From Sporanaerobacter acetigenes DSM 13106 (GTDB lineage Bacteria > Bacillota > Clostridia > Tissierellales > Sporanaerobacteraceae), in NCBI RefSeq assembly GCF_900130025.1, contig NZ_FQXR01000008.1:54032-118031 (forward strand): a stretch of DNA of 64,000 nucleotides, given 5' to 3'. Both the position numbers and the translations under genes were made by a program. The notes beneath the pieces are model-generated. The model was given only the letters and a program-made list of their open reading frames with translations. It was not told the origin of the DNA and did no database searches. How positions within the stretch are numbered: position 1 is the first letter of the stretch; each line of letters starts with the position of its first letter. Positions 51,813 through 61,989 of this stretch are shown piece after piece.

Positions 51813-52817
51813 ATGCCAAGAAAACAATTGACAGGTAAGGAAAAAGCAGCGATTCTTCTTATTGCTCTGGGGCCTCAAATGTCAGCTGAAATCTTTAAAC
51901 ATTTAAATGAAGAGGAAATAGAGGAGTTGACATTGGAAATTGCAAATATGAGAATGGTTTCACCTGAAGAAAAACAAGAAGTAATAGAAGATTTTTATCA
52001 GTTGTGTTTAGCTCAAGAGTATATATCAGAAGGTGGAATAAATTATGCAAAAGAGGTTCTAGAAAGGGCGTTGGGAGGAGATAAGGCTGTAGATATTATA
52101 AGTAGGTTGACATCATCGTTACAAGTTAGGCCTTTTGAGTTTGTTAGGAAAGCAGATCCGAATCAGTTGCTAAATTATATACAAAATGAACATCCTCAAA
52201 CTATTGCATTGATATTATCTTATTTGTCTCCACCTCAGGCGGCCCAAATACTATCAAGTTTGCCACAAGAAAAGCAAGCAGAAGTAATGCGCAGAATAGC
52301 TATAATGGATAGTACATCTCCTGAAGTAGTAAAAGAAATAGAAAGAGTTCTTGAAAGTAAATTTTCAAACATTGTATCTCAAGATTTCACTGTTGCAGGT
52401 GGTGTTCAAACTGTAGTAGATATATTAAATTCTGTAGACAGAGGAACTGAAAAATATATTATGGAAGAACTTGATATCAAAGATGCAGAACTTAGTGATG
52501 AAATTAGAAAGAGAATGTTTGTATTTGAAGATATTGTTGGTCTTGATAATAGAAGTATTCAAAGAATTATCAGAGAAGTTGACAATAGTCAATGGGCTAT
52601 TGCACTTAAGAGCGCAAGTGATGAAGTTAAAGAAGCTATTTTTGCAAATATGTCCAAACGATTAGTTGAAATGATTAAAGAAGACATAGAATTCATGGGA
52701 CCTGTCAGACTTAAGGATATAGAAGAAGCACAACAAAATATAGTCAATGTAATCAGAAGACTAGAAGAAGAAGGTGAAATCATTACTCCAAGAGGAGGGG
52801 ATGAGATAATTGTCTAA
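51813..52817 (+). CDS. fliG: Flagellar motor switch protein FliG
   Basis: 334 residues. LTGKEKAAILLIALGPQ, EHPQTIALILSYLSPPQAAQIL (EHPQT), and the torque helix region FVFEDIVGLDNRSIQRIIREVD with its charged residues. The C-ring rotor protein engaging MotA. ATG 51813 follows GGGAGTGA. It overlaps fliH by eight bases. Confidence 0.98.
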   Translation: MPRKQLTGKEKAAILLIALGPQMSAEIFKHLNEEEIEELTLEIANMRMVSPEEKQEVIEDFYQLCLAQEYISEGGINYAKEVLERALGGDKAVDIISRLTSSLQVRPFEFVRKADPNQLLNYIQNEHPQTIALILSYLSPPQAAQILSSLPQEKQAEVMRRIAIMDSTSPEVVKEIERVLESKFSNIVSQDFTVAGGVQTVVDILNSVDRGTEKYIMEELDIKDAELSDEIRKRMFVFEDIVGLDNRSIQRIIREVDNSQWAIALKSASDEVKEAIFANMSKRLVEMIKEDIEFMGPVRLKDIEEAQQNIVNVIRRLEEEGEIITPRGGDEIIV

Positions 52818-53556
52818 AATCATAAAATCTTTTAGAGTTGTAGAAGAAGAAAATACTTTTGTAGAAGAAGAGATAAAAAATGAAGAAGAAAATATATTTT
52901 TAGAAGAAGCAAAAAAAAAGTACGATGAGATAATTTCAAAAGCTCTAAAAGATGCTGACAGAATAGTTGAAGAGGCCAATGAAAAAAGTGACATATACTT
53001 AAATCAAGCTTACGAAAAATCTAAAAAAATATTTAATGAATGGAAAGAAAAAGGATATAAAGAAGGATATGATATTGGACACAAGGAAGGCTACAATGGT
53101 GGCTATGAGAGTGGTGAGAAAGTATCTAACAAATTAATTGAAGAAGCTTTGGAATTAAAAAGCAATTATATAAATAAAAAAGAAAATATTTATAGAGAAA
53201 TAGAAGAAGATGTCATAGAACTTGTCATTAATATATGCGAGAAGATTATTTATGACAAAGTAGAAGAAGATAGTGAGTATATAGTTACATTGGTATTAAA
53301 AGGTATTGAGAGTCTTAATTCAACGGATAATTTAACAATTAGAGTTTCAAAAGAAGATTACGATATTGTTGAAATGTCTAAGGACAAAATATTAGCTAAG
53401 GCTAGCTTAGTGAATGATTTAGAAATAAGACTTGACAGCAATTTAAGTAAAGGTGACTGTATTATAGAAACAGCTAGTGGAAGTGTAGATGTGAGTATTA
53501 AAGATCAAGTAGAAGAAGTAGAGCAACTATTAAACGACATTTTAAACAGTGAGTGA
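52810..53556 (+). CDS. fliH: Flagellar assembly protein FliH
   Basis: 248 residues. Very acidic N-terminal coiled coil, a glycine-heptad-like [21 protein letters not shown] segment (about 85-105, cut here) and the C-terminal domain [20 protein letters not shown] typical of FliH/HrpE. It regulates the FliI export ATPase. TTG start 52810 within the fliG end, after GAGGGGATGAG. Overlap with fliI region is a few bases. Confidence 0.93.
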   Translation: MSKIIKSFRVVEEENTFVEEEIKNEEENIFLEEAKKKYDEIISKALKDADRIVEEANEKSDIYLNQAYEKSKKIFNEWKEKGYKEGYDIGHKEGYNGGYESGEKVSNKLIEEALELKSNYINKKENIYREIEEDVIELVINICEKIIYDKVEEDSEYIVTLVLKGIESLNSTDNLTIRVSKEDYDIVEMSKDKILAKASLVNDLEIRLDSNLSKGDCIIETASGSVDVSIKDQVEEVEQLLNDILNSE

Positions 53557-53561
53557 TTTAT

Positions 53562-54896
53562 ATGAATACTACAATTAATATGAAAAAATATATAAATGCG
53601 GTAAGTCAAAAAAGGCTTATCAAATATACAGGGAAAATCACTAAAGTGACAGGGCTAACCATTGAATCAAATGGACCAATGGCTAGTATAGGTGAATTGT
53701 GTCACATCTATCCTCACAACAGCAAAACACCTATAATGTCAGAAGTAGTAGGTTTTAAAGATGATAAGATTCTACTTATGCCATTGGGAGATATGGAAGG
53801 CATAGCTTCTGGAAGCACAGTAGTAGGAAGCGGCAAATCATTGCAGGTAAATGTGGGAGAAGAATTGATTGGAAGGGTATTGGATGGCTTGGGAAATCCT
53901 ATAGATGGGAAAGGACCTATAAAGACATTGAAAAGTTATCCAGTTTCTAAATTTCCTCCTAATCCATTAGAACGAAAAAAGATAAGTGAACCTCTGGCAT
54001 TGGGAATAAAATCTATAGATGGATTGCTGACTTGTGGCAAAGGACAGAGAATAGGAATTTTTGCTGGTAGCGGTGTTGGAAAAAGTACACTTATGGGAAT
54101 GATTTCAAGAAGTTCTACTGCTGATGTGAATGTCATAGGGCTTATTGGAGAAAGAGGTAGAGAAGTAAGAGAATTCATAGAAAATGATTTAAAAGAAGAA
54201 GGACTAAAAAAATCAGTAGTAATTGTAGTCACATCAGATCAACCTGCACTTATTAGAGTTAAAGGTGCTATGGTGACTACTGCTATAGCAGAATATTTCA
54301 GGGATCAAGGCTTAAATGTAATGCTTTTAATGGATTCTTTGACACGTTTTGCAATGGCTCAAAGAGAAATTGGACTAGCTATAGGTGAACCACCAGTTAC
54401 AAGAGGATATACTCCATCGGTATTTGCTCTTTTGCCCAAATTGTTGGAGAGAACTGGGACATCTTCTAAAGGTACAATTACAGGTCTTTACACTGTGCTA
54501 GTTGATGGTGACGATTTGAACGAACCTGTTACTGATACTGTCAGGGGAATACTTGATGGGCATATAGTATTGTCTAGAAAACTTGCAAATCAAAATCATT
54601 ATCCTGCTATAGATATATTAGCTAGTATCAGCAGAGTTATGCCAAGTATAGTATCAAAAGAACATATGAATATGTCCAATACTGTTAAAGACATTTTAGC
54701 CACCTATAAGGAATCGGAAGATTTAATAAATATAGGAGCATATAAGAGGGGAAGTAACAAAAAATTAGATATAGCCATTGATGTGATTGATAATATAGAT
54801 GAGTTTTTAGTCCAAGAAACAGTGAAAAGTTATGATTTTGATGAAACTTTAAATATGCTTGTAGATATCAATGAAAAAGTCCAAGATATTAAATAA
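53562..54896 (+). CDS. fliI: Flagellum-specific export ATPase FliI
   Basis: 444 residues, F1-beta-like. [44 protein letters not shown] (Walker A about 169), [36 protein letters not shown] cut to the Walker [11 protein letters not shown], and [13 protein letters not shown]. Energises type III export. ATG 53562 is chosen; the in-frame GTG 53553 overlaps the fliH stop. Confidence 0.98.
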   Translation: MNTTINMKKYINAVSQKRLIKYTGKITKVTGLTIESNGPMASIGELCHIYPHNSKTPIMSEVVGFKDDKILLMPLGDMEGIASGSTVVGSGKSLQVNVGEELIGRVLDGLGNPIDGKGPIKTLKSYPVSKFPPNPLERKKISEPLALGIKSIDGLLTCGKGQRIGIFAGSGVGKSTLMGMISRSSTADVNVIGLIGERGREVREFIENDLKEEGLKKSVVIVVTSDQPALIRVKGAMVTTAIAEYFRDQGLNVMLLMDSLTRFAMAQREIGLAIGEPPVTRGYTPSVFALLPKLLERTGTSSKGTITGLYTVLVDGDDLNEPVTDTVRGILDGHIVLSRKLANQNHYPAIDILASISRVMPSIVSKEHMNMSNTVKDILATYKESEDLINIGAYKRGSNKKLDIAIDVIDNIDEFLVQETVKSYDFDETLNMLVDINEKVQDIK

Positions 54897-54910
54897 TGGA
54901 GGATTGAGAT

Positions 54911-55351
54911 ATGGACAAGTTCAATTTTAAATTAGAAAAAGTGTTGGATTATAAAAAAATTATTGAAACAGATAAAAAAGGTGAATATGGTAAGGCTAAA
55001 CAAAAATTGATTAAAGAAGAGAATGTGTTAGAAGATTATAATAGATACAAAGACAATATTAAAAACGAAAGGAATCTATCTATATATAAAACTAATATAG
55101 CAAATTTGAAATTATATAATGATCATTTATTAGATATAGATAGACATATTTTGGAACAAGAAAGAGTTGTGGATAAAACAAAGGAAAAATTAGAAATAGC
55201 TAAAGATGAATTACTTGAAGCTACCAAAGAGAAAAAAACATTTGAAAAATTAAAAGAAAATAGATACGAAGAATATTTGTATTCTATTAAAAAGGAAGAA
55301 GAAAAAATAATTGACACAATAGTTACATTTAAGGGAAGTGCCCAACAATAG
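54911..55351 (+). CDS. fliJ: Flagellar export chaperone FliJ
   Basis: 146 residues, nearly all coiled coil (FNFKLEKVLDYKKIIE at the start, Lys/Glu-rich heptads to the end), the usual form of this poorly conserved export-gate component. GGAGGATTGAGAT precedes ATG. Position between fliI and ylxF fixes the call more than sequence does. Confidence 0.9.
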   Translation: MDKFNFKLEKVLDYKKIIETDKKGEYGKAKQKLIKEENVLEDYNRYKDNIKNERNLSIYKTNIANLKLYNDHLLDIDRHILEQERVVDKTKEKLEIAKDELLEATKEKKTFEKLKENRYEEYLYSIKKEEEKIIDTIVTFKGSAQQ

Positions 55352-55362
55352 GGGGTGGTATT

Positions 55363-56598
55363 TTGGAAAGCACAGAAAAGCCAAAGAAAAAGAAAGTCTC
55401 TAAAATTATTTTAATACTCATTATAGCACTTGTAATAGTACCTCTAGGAGTTGGCTCTGTAGTTTATAATACAAATAAATCCTTTAGAGATAAGATGAAT
55501 ACAAAATTAATTAAAGCTCCAGGATTTGTAGGAAAATATTTTAGAAACTATCCTACTGAAAGTGAAAAACAAGACAAAAAAACATATTTAGCTAGCTATT
55601 ATCTCTCTCTAGATTCAAGTAGAGCTGCAGATAAAATATACATAGTCAAAAAAAATGATGAGGAACTGTTTAGTGATATTATAAAGATAATGAATGGAAT
55701 GTCTCCTAGCAAGACCTCTGAAATTTTAAAATTAGTAAGAAGCATTGAATTGAGGAAAGATTTACTTTTTTCTATATATGATGAGATACAGGAAGAAAAA
55801 CAAAATCAGTTGAAAGATGAAATATCAAGGCTAGAAAAAAATGATATATTAGTGTCGGTAAATGAAATAGGGAAAAGGGTAGCTGAAGAGAGTGGGTATT
55901 TAGAAAAATTACCCAGTATAATAAATTTCATGAATGAAGACAAGGCTTCTTCGATACTCTATTATCTAGATGAAAATATAGTTGATACAGTTTTATCTAA
56001 ATTAGAGGATGAAAAAAAATCTAAACTGCAAAATGGGATGCTCATAAAAGAAATTGAAGATGAAAAATGGAGAGATCTAGCTAGTCTATATGAGGCGAAG
56101 CCACTAGATACAGCTATTGAAGAAATTGGCAATGAAAAGATATATTCCATGGATAAATTAGGTAGTATATATATGAATTTATCAGTTAAAAAAGCGGCAG
56201 AAATTCTTTCTAATGTAGAAGATGATAACTTTACTGAAGAACTTTTTACTGCTATAAGAAGAGAAGAACAGTTGAAAAAAGTTGAAAATTCAAAGACTAT
56301 AGATATAAGTGAGGCTATACAATTTGTAAGTGAATACAATAGGAAAATTGATGAATTGGTAATAGTATATGAAAAAATGAGTCCTGATGCAATTGCTAAA
56401 ATTGTTGAAAATATGATGGATAACACAAAGACTGTCACATCTTTAGAAATTGATTCTACATCTATATATGAAATATCTGATTCAACTATTATACTTGATG
56501 TATTGAGTAGAATGAAAAAACCTACAGTATCTAAAATAATTAACAATATGAGTACTAAAAAGGCTACTCAGCTAACTCAGTTGTTAGCTAAACCATAA
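55363..56598 (+). CDS. YlxF/MotE-like protein with repeated MgtE-N-like segments
   Basis: 411 residues. A basic N-terminus (KPKKKKVSK) precedes one transmembrane helix (about 14-33), leaving the rest outside the membrane. That part contains several ~90-residue helical repeats resembling the MgtE N-terminal domain (MSPSKTSEILKLV, EDKASSILYYLDE, LSVKKAAEILSNVE, MSPDAIAKIVENMM, MSTKKATQLTQLLA). YlxF (MotE) lies between fliJ and fliK in Bacillus, where a flagellar role is inferred. Start TTG 55363 after GGGGGTGG. Longer than the Bacillus protein through extra repeats. Confidence 0.85.
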   Translation: MESTEKPKKKKVSKIILILIIALVIVPLGVGSVVYNTNKSFRDKMNTKLIKAPGFVGKYFRNYPTESEKQDKKTYLASYYLSLDSSRAADKIYIVKKNDEELFSDIIKIMNGMSPSKTSEILKLVRSIELRKDLLFSIYDEIQEEKQNQLKDEISRLEKNDILVSVNEIGKRVAEESGYLEKLPSIINFMNEDKASSILYYLDENIVDTVLSKLEDEKKSKLQNGMLIKEIEDEKWRDLASLYEAKPLDTAIEEIGNEKIYSMDKLGSIYMNLSVKKAAEILSNVEDDNFTEELFTAIRREEQLKKVENSKTIDISEAIQFVSEYNRKIDELVIVYEKMSPDAIAKIVENMMDNTKTVTSLEIDSTSIYEISDSTIILDVLSRMKKPTVSKIINNMSTKKATQLTQLLAKP

Positions 56599-56624
56599 AA
56601 ACATTATGTAAAGGAGGTGAAAAG

Positions 56625-57974
56625 TTGAAAGACATAAATATACCAATTTTAGATTCAAAAGTAGAAAGTGATTTTTTTGTTTCCACTAAAAGCAATATTA
56701 TAAAAAATGATAGTAAAGATTTTTCTAACTGTCTAAAACAAGCTCAAAACGACATTCAAGATGGTCATAAAGTAAAAAGTGAAGCCAACTCAAAATTTCA
56801 ATACAAAAAAGCTATTTCTAGTAAAACTGTAACTAAAGGGAAAAATGAAAAAATAAGCACAGGGGAGCTAGAAGATGATGTAGAAAATATGAGTCCAATA
56901 TCTGATGAATTGGAAAGTTTGAATTGCCAAATACAGAACTTGATACTGCAATTGTTAGGATTTTATACTAACAATGATGAAAACAATGAGAATGAAGTAA
57001 AAAAAAGTATTGAACAAGTTAAGGATATAGTTGAAGAATCAAAGTTTATTTTAAATGATGATTTTAAGCCAATGGATAAAATTGAATTTGAAAGTTTAGA
57101 AGATATAATGGATGGATTAGATGAATTAGAAAATATTGTAGAAAAGCTAGAAAATAAATTTAACGATGTACTAGACGTAAAAACAAATGAAAACTTAAAA
57201 AGTAATATATTAGCTTTGCGAAAAGAAATCAAAACAGCATTTGAAAATACATTATCTAAAGAAATACCAACTGATATAAATATAGAGACGATAAAAAGTG
57301 ACAATCAGGTGGAAACAAAAGATGTATTTTTCTCAAATCAAAATTCAGAAGAAAATGTTAAAAAAAATACTGTAGCTGAAATTGAAACCAAAGGTGAAGA
57401 AAATTTACTTGAAGAAGATTTAGATGAAAAAAGTACAGAATCAAATGAAATCAGAGAAGAGCCATTACTTGCAAATTCAAAAATCAAAACGAATTTTGAA
57501 GGTAAAATAGAAGCAATTCAAAAGAAAGAAATAGAGATGCCTAAAGATGAAATAATAAAACAAGTATTAGATAAGGGCAAAGCTATATTAGATGAAAACA
57601 AATCTGAAATAAGGATAAAGCTCAAACCAGAAGTCTTGGGAGAAGTTTTGCTCAAAGTAGAAGTGGAAAAAGGAGTAGTAGTAGCAAAAGCAATGGTTGA
57701 TAACTATAGAGTTAAAGAACTATTAGAGGCAAATATTTATCAGCTAAAAGAAGGATTAGAAGAACAAGGATTAGATATAAAAACCTTTGAAGTGCAAGTA
57801 GGTACCAACTCAAATTTTGAAAATCAAAAGAGAGAAAAATACAGTTCTAATGGCAAAAATAAGAAAATCAAAATTAAGAAATTAGATTTAAGCAATTTAA
57901 GTACCTATGAAGAAAACAATGTATTCAATAATGAAAATATAACACAGGAAGGTTCATTAGATTTAATGGCTTAG
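56625..57974 (+). CDS. fliK: Flagellar hook-length control protein FliK
   Basis: 449 residues. A long, acidic, low-complexity N-terminal ruler (Glu, Asn, Lys, Ser) is followed by the conserved C-terminal domain [22 protein letters not shown] and [22 protein letters not shown] that switches FlhB specificity. TTG start 56625 after AAAGGAGGTGAAAAG. Followed by flgD. Confidence 0.95.
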   Translation: MKDINIPILDSKVESDFFVSTKSNIIKNDSKDFSNCLKQAQNDIQDGHKVKSEANSKFQYKKAISSKTVTKGKNEKISTGELEDDVENMSPISDELESLNCQIQNLILQLLGFYTNNDENNENEVKKSIEQVKDIVEESKFILNDDFKPMDKIEFESLEDIMDGLDELENIVEKLENKFNDVLDVKTNENLKSNILALRKEIKTAFENTLSKEIPTDINIETIKSDNQVETKDVFFSNQNSEENVKKNTVAEIETKGEENLLEEDLDEKSTESNEIREEPLLANSKIKTNFEGKIEAIQKKEIEMPKDEIIKQVLDKGKAILDENKSEIRIKLKPEVLGEVLLKVEVEKGVVVAKAMVDNYRVKELLEANIYQLKEGLEEQGLDIKTFEVQVGTNSNFENQKREKYSSNGKNKKIKIKKLDLSNLSTYEENNVFNNENITQEGSLDLMA

Positions 57975-57985
57975 GAGGTGAGATT

Positions 57986-58354
57986 TTGGAAATTAATAAT
58001 GTAGACCAAAATGAACATGTTTATAAATTTGACGAAAAAAAAGATATTTCTAAAACTGAAACTAAAAAAACAGGAGAACTAGACAAAGATGCTTTTTTAA
58101 AGCTATTGACGACCCAATTAGCAAATCAAGATCCGCTAAATCCAATGGAAGACAAAGAATTTATAGCACAAATGGCACAATTCAGCACTCTTGAACAAAT
58201 TCAAAATATGAACAAAAATCTTCAAGTATCTCAAAAGGAAATAAAAGAATCTATAAATGCTATAAATAAAAACCATGTAGATGCAAGTATTGAAATTTTA
58301 AAACAATTGATAGATATAAGAAAAATGCTAGAATCCTATGGTGGAAAAGAATAA
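57986..58354 (+). CDS. flgD: Flagellar hook-capping protein FlgD (short form)
   Basis: 122 residues: only the N-terminal FlgD region is present, with [36 protein letters not shown] as the clear signature (cut). The Ig/tudor domains of proteobacterial FlgD are lacking, as in other Firmicutes. TTG start 57986 after GGAGGTGAGATT. Confidence 0.95.
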   Translation: MEINNVDQNEHVYKFDEKKDISKTETKKTGELDKDAFLKLLTTQLANQDPLNPMEDKEFIAQMAQFSTLEQIQNMNKNLQVSQKEIKESINAINKNHVDASIEILKQLIDIRKMLESYGGKE

Positions 58355-58369
58355 TTTGGAGTTGATTTA

Positions 58370-58750
58370 ATGAATGATATCAATATAAAACAACTTGAAA
58401 CTAGACTTATAAATACATCTTTACAAAAACCAAATATAAAAGTAAATCAAAGCAAAAACTTTGAAGATGTATTAAAAAAAATACAATCAAATAATGATGA
58501 AATAAAATTTTCAAAACATGCAATAGACAGGATGAATGAAAGAGATGTAAAATTAGACGGATATGAAGTTGTAAAATTGGAAGAGGCTTTTAAGAAGGCA
58601 GAAGAGAAAGGTATAAATGAAGCTTTGATATTGATTGGGGATAAAGGATTTATTGCAAGTGTTAGAAACAAGACTGTTATCACTACAATATCTAATGATA
58701 AGCTTAAAGAAAATGTATTTACAAATATAGATGGGGCAGTAATATTATAA
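58370..58750 (+). CDS. Flagellar operon protein, TIGR02530 type
   Basis: 126 residues. FSKHAIDRMNERDVKL near residue 45 and LILIGDKGFIASVRNKTVITTI match, from memory, the small flagellar operon protein family found between flgD and flgE in Firmicutes. Function unknown. ATG 58370 after TTGGAGTTGATTTA. The gap to flgE holds two tiny start-stop frames. Confidence 0.85.
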   Translation: MNDINIKQLETRLINTSLQKPNIKVNQSKNFEDVLKKIQSNNDEIKFSKHAIDRMNERDVKLDGYEVVKLEEAFKKAEEKGINEALILIGDKGFIASVRNKTVITTISNDKLKENVFTNIDGAVIL

Positions 58751-58828
58751 CTGGACCTTTTATGGAGGTTATTTATGTCTGACTGACAGAGGACATAGTA
58801 CTGCCTAAGTAATGGGAGGTATGTGTTT

Positions 58829-60196
58829 ATGATGAGATCAATGTACTCGGCTGTTTCAGGCTTGAGGGTACATCAAACCAAAATGGATGTTATAGGAAAC
58901 AATATAGCCAATGTAAATACTGTTGGATATAAAAAAGGTCAAATGACTTTTCAGGAAGTATTTAGTCAAGTAATAAGAGGTGCAGGAGCACCACAAGGTG
59001 GAAAAGGAGGTACAAATCCACAACAAATAGGACTTGGAGTAGGGATAGGATCTATAAATACTATTCACACCAAAGGGCCTACTCAAACTACTGACAATCC
59101 AACAGATCTTATGATAGATGGAGAAGGATTTTTTGTAGTAACTGATGATACAAATTATGAAAACAAATATTATACAAGAGCTGGAAACTTTACATTAGAT
59201 AAAGCTGGAAACTTAGTCACTCCAGATGGTTTCAAAGTGCTTGGATATAAAGTAGATGAGAATGAAAACATTACAGATGAAATAGGTCCTATAGTTATAA
59301 ATAGATCAGAAACAAAATCACCTACAGCAACAAATAAGATACAATTTAGAGGAAATCTTGATTCTAGAAATGATGAAACATTTACTACTGATACTGTAAT
59401 AAAAGACAGTTTGGGAAATTCATATATTGTGAAATTTAATTTTAAAAAAGATGAAGCTGCACCTAACAAGTGGAATATGTCATTGGATGGGATAAAAAGC
59501 CAAGATGGAAAGATAACAATACCTGTTGGGAATAGCGGAGTTAAAATTGAACCTCAAAGTGATAATGGTGTGGTTCTTAAATTTAACGAAGATGGGAAGA
59601 TAATAGGAATAGGAGCAGGAGCAGGAGCAGAAGATGCTATAAATGGTCTGAAATTAGATTTTAATGGTGTAACTAAAGGGAAAAATGGAAAAGGAGAAGA
59701 AATTTCTTTAGGTGCAACTTTTGGTGAGGGTGGAAAAATCACAATATTTGACCCAGATGACAAAGACTCCTACAACAAACTTACTCAATATGCAAATGAT
59801 AGGGATATTAAACCTTATGCCGAAAATGGAAATTCATCAGGTAAAATTGAAGGATTTTCTATAGATCCATCTGGAGTTGTTTCAGGTATATTTACAAATG
59901 GAGAGAGAAAAGCTTTGGGACAAGTCATGTTGGCTAAATTTGACAATCCTATGGGACTTCAAAAGCTTGGAAACAATTTCTTTGTTGATACAAGAAACTC
60001 TGGAGAAGCTCAACTTGGAAAGCCAGGAACCAGTGGTTTTGGAGCAACAAAATCTGGTTCTCTTGAAATGTCAAATGTAGATCTTTCTATGGAGTTTACT
60101 GAAATGATAACAACTCAAAGAGGATTTCAAGCAAATTCAAGAATCATAACTGCTTCAGATGAAATGCTTCAAGAGCTTGTAAACATGAAGAGATAG
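58829..60196 (+). CDS. flgE: Flagellar hook protein FlgE
   Basis: 455 residues. MRSMYSAVSGLRVHQ, MDVIGNNIANVNTVGYKK, and the C-terminal MSNVDLSMEFTEMITTQRGFQANSRIIT (cut) are hook signatures; the central D2 region is variable and has a short GAGAGA repeat. ATG 58829, 9 bases after GGGAGG. A hairpin without T-tract follows, before swrD. Confidence 0.97.
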   Translation: MMRSMYSAVSGLRVHQTKMDVIGNNIANVNTVGYKKGQMTFQEVFSQVIRGAGAPQGGKGGTNPQQIGLGVGIGSINTIHTKGPTQTTDNPTDLMIDGEGFFVVTDDTNYENKYYTRAGNFTLDKAGNLVTPDGFKVLGYKVDENENITDEIGPIVINRSETKSPTATNKIQFRGNLDSRNDETFTTDTVIKDSLGNSYIVKFNFKKDEAAPNKWNMSLDGIKSQDGKITIPVGNSGVKIEPQSDNGVVLKFNEDGKIIGIGAGAGAEDAINGLKLDFNGVTKGKNGKGEEISLGATFGEGGKITIFDPDDKDSYNKLTQYANDRDIKPYAENGNSSGKIEGFSIDPSGVVSGIFTNGERKALGQVMLAKFDNPMGLQKLGNNFFVDTRNSGEAQLGKPGTSGFGATKSGSLEMSNVDLSMEFTEMITTQRGFQANSRIITASDEMLQELVNMKR

Positions 60197-60201
60197 TTAA
60201 A

Positions 60202-60229
60202 TAGTTGGGTAGGATTTTCTACCCAACTA
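60202..60229 (+). other. Hairpin between flgE and swrD
   Basis: Perfect 11-bp stem TAGTTGGGTAG / CTACCCAACTA (60202-60212, 60219-60229) with loop GATTTT and no T-tract after it (CATAAAAAGG). It may protect the flgE message 3' end or weakly attenuate downstream genes. Confidence 0.7.
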
Positions 60230-60248
60230 CATAAAAAGGTGGGATAGT

Positions 60249-60461
60249 ATGATTAGAGTAAAACGATTAAATGGCAAGGAGTTTGTTGTAAATAGTGATC
60301 TAATTGAATTTGTAGAAGAAACTCCGGATACTGTTATTTCACTTACAACAGGGAAAAAGGTAGTGGTTCAAGAGTCAGTAGATGAAGTAATAGAAAAGGT
60401 AATTGAGTTCAAAGGAAAATCAATAGAATATATTAGAAGAGAACAGGGAAAAGAGGTGTAA
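60249..60461 (+). CDS. swrD: SwrD/FlbD family flagellar protein
   Basis: 70 residues: MIRVKRLNGKEFVVN, LIEFVEETPDTVISLTTGKK and VVVQESVDEVIEKVIEFK are the FlbD family. SwrD increases motor torque in Bacillus and lies after flgE there too. GGTGGGATAGT precedes ATG. motA follows after three bases. Confidence 0.93.
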   Translation: MIRVKRLNGKEFVVNSDLIEFVEETPDTVISLTTGKKVVVQESVDEVIEKVIEFKGKSIEYIRREQGKEV

Positions 60462-60464
60462 CTG

Positions 60465-61250
60465 TTGGATATAGCAACTGTCGTTGGATTGATAAGTGGA
60501 TTTGGTTTTATAATTTGGGGTATTGTGACTTCTGGAGACTTAGGTTCTTTTGTAAGTGTATCATCTATTATAATTGTATTGGGAGGAACAATCGCTTCTA
60601 CTCTTATAAGTTATCCGTTTAAGAGTATTTTAGGTTTAAATAAGGTTTTGAAAAATGCTTTTTTTCAAAAAGAAATTTCTCCTGATGAAGTCATAGGTGA
60701 AATAATCAATTTAGCAAATGTAGCAAGAAAGGAAGGACTACTATCTCTAGAAGAGTTTGGAGAAAAAATTGATGATGAATTCTTAAAAAAAGGGATAATG
60801 CTTATTGTAGATGGAACAGATCCTGAGCTAGTAAGAAATATACTGGAAACAGAGCTTGTTTTCATAGAAGAAAGGCATTCAGAAGGACAAAGTATATTTG
60901 AAACTATGGGTGCTCTTGCACCAGGATATGGAATGTTGGGAACCTTGATAGGACTTATAAATATGCTAAAGAACTTAGATGATGCATCTACTATTGGACC
61001 TAATATGTCAGTTGCATTAGTCACAACTTTTTATGGTTCACTGCTAGCAAATTTATTATTTATACCTACAGCAAATAAATTAAAGATAAGAAGTAAAAGA
61101 GAAATATTAGTCAAAGAGTTGATGGTGGAAGGATTGTTAGCTATTCAAGCAGGAGAAAATCCAAGAATTATAGAAGAAAAGCTTAAGACTTTTATCCCAC
61201 CAGAAATGAGAAAGGACTATAGAGGCCAAGCTGAAAGAGAGGGAGCATAA
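60465..61250 (+). CDS. motA: Flagellar motor stator protein MotA
   Basis: 261 residues, four transmembrane helices (two near residues 5-50, two near 147-205). Cytoplasmic loop with charged residues and the conserved MGALAPGYGMLGTLIGLI (proline) next to helix 3. TTG start 60465, 6 bases after AGAGGTG. Stop overlaps motB by one base (TAATG). Bacillus keeps motAB elsewhere. Confidence 0.96.
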   Translation: MDIATVVGLISGFGFIIWGIVTSGDLGSFVSVSSIIIVLGGTIASTLISYPFKSILGLNKVLKNAFFQKEISPDEVIGEIINLANVARKEGLLSLEEFGEKIDDEFLKKGIMLIVDGTDPELVRNILETELVFIEERHSEGQSIFETMGALAPGYGMLGTLIGLINMLKNLDDASTIGPNMSVALVTTFYGSLLANLLFIPTANKLKIRSKREILVKELMVEGLLAIQAGENPRIIEEKLKTFIPPEMRKDYRGQAEREGA

Positions 61251-61969
61251 TGAGAAAGAGAAAGGTTGAAGAAAAATCAGGTGGTGCAGCAGAATGGTTG
61301 ACAACTTATAGTGATATGGTCACGCTTTTACTGTGCTTTTTTGTACTTCTTTTTTCTTTTTCAGAAATTGATGCTCAAAAGTTCAGATCTATTATGAGCT
61401 CTTTTCAGGGTGGAGCAGGAGTATTAGAAAGTGGAACTGCTATGGATATTCCTGAAAATCTACTAGGAGATGACAATGTGGATGCTGACGAATTGGCAAA
61501 ACTTAAGAGTGTTATAGAAGAATATGCTGAAGATACTGGTTTGAAAGGTGAAATAACACTTACAGTTGAAGAAAGAGGATTAGTTATAAGATTTATGGAT
61601 AGTATTTTCTTTGATTCTGGAAAAGCAGATTTAAAGCCTGAATCTAAACAAATATTGCACTATGTAGCTGAACTGTTAAATAGAGAAGAATTTAAAGAAA
61701 AACAAATAAAAATTGAAGGGCATACAGATACTGATCCAATAATACGTTCCAATACATATCCGACAAATTGGGAGTTGTCAGCAATACGTGCAACAAATGT
61801 ATTGAGATATTTAGTTGAAGATGAAAAAATTAGTGGAGATCGAATATCATCTTCTGGGTATAGCTATTATAGGCCAATAGCTCCAAATGATACAAAAGAG
61901 AATAAAGCCAAAAATAGAAGAGTTGATATAGTTATTTTAAAATCATCTCAAGAGTTGTTGGAACCATAG
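61250..61969 (+). CDS. motB: Flagellar motor stator protein MotB
   Basis: 239 residues. N-terminal helix TYSDMVTLLLCFFVLLFSFS with the proton-carrying Asp22, plug region, and OmpA-like peptidoglycan-binding domain (FFDSGKADLKPESKQIL, IKIEGHTDTDPI, NRRVDIVILKS). Asp22 alone does not tell protons from sodium. Coupled to motA by TAATG. Confidence 0.97.
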   Translation: MRKRKVEEKSGGAAEWLTTYSDMVTLLLCFFVLLFSFSEIDAQKFRSIMSSFQGGAGVLESGTAMDIPENLLGDDNVDADELAKLKSVIEEYAEDTGLKGEITLTVEERGLVIRFMDSIFFDSGKADLKPESKQILHYVAELLNREEFKEKQIKIEGHTDTDPIIRSNTYPTNWELSAIRATNVLRYLVEDEKISGDRISSSGYSYYRPIAPNDTKENKAKNRRVDIVILKSSQELLEP

Positions 61970-61989
61970 AATTTTAGCGAGGTGGAAAA

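Noticed and set aside
55962..56546. 194-codon minus-strand frame opposite the YlxF-like gene
   Set aside because: Serine/isoleucine-rich composition typical of antisense frames in A/T-rich genes, no ribosome site, fully overlapped by a supported gene.
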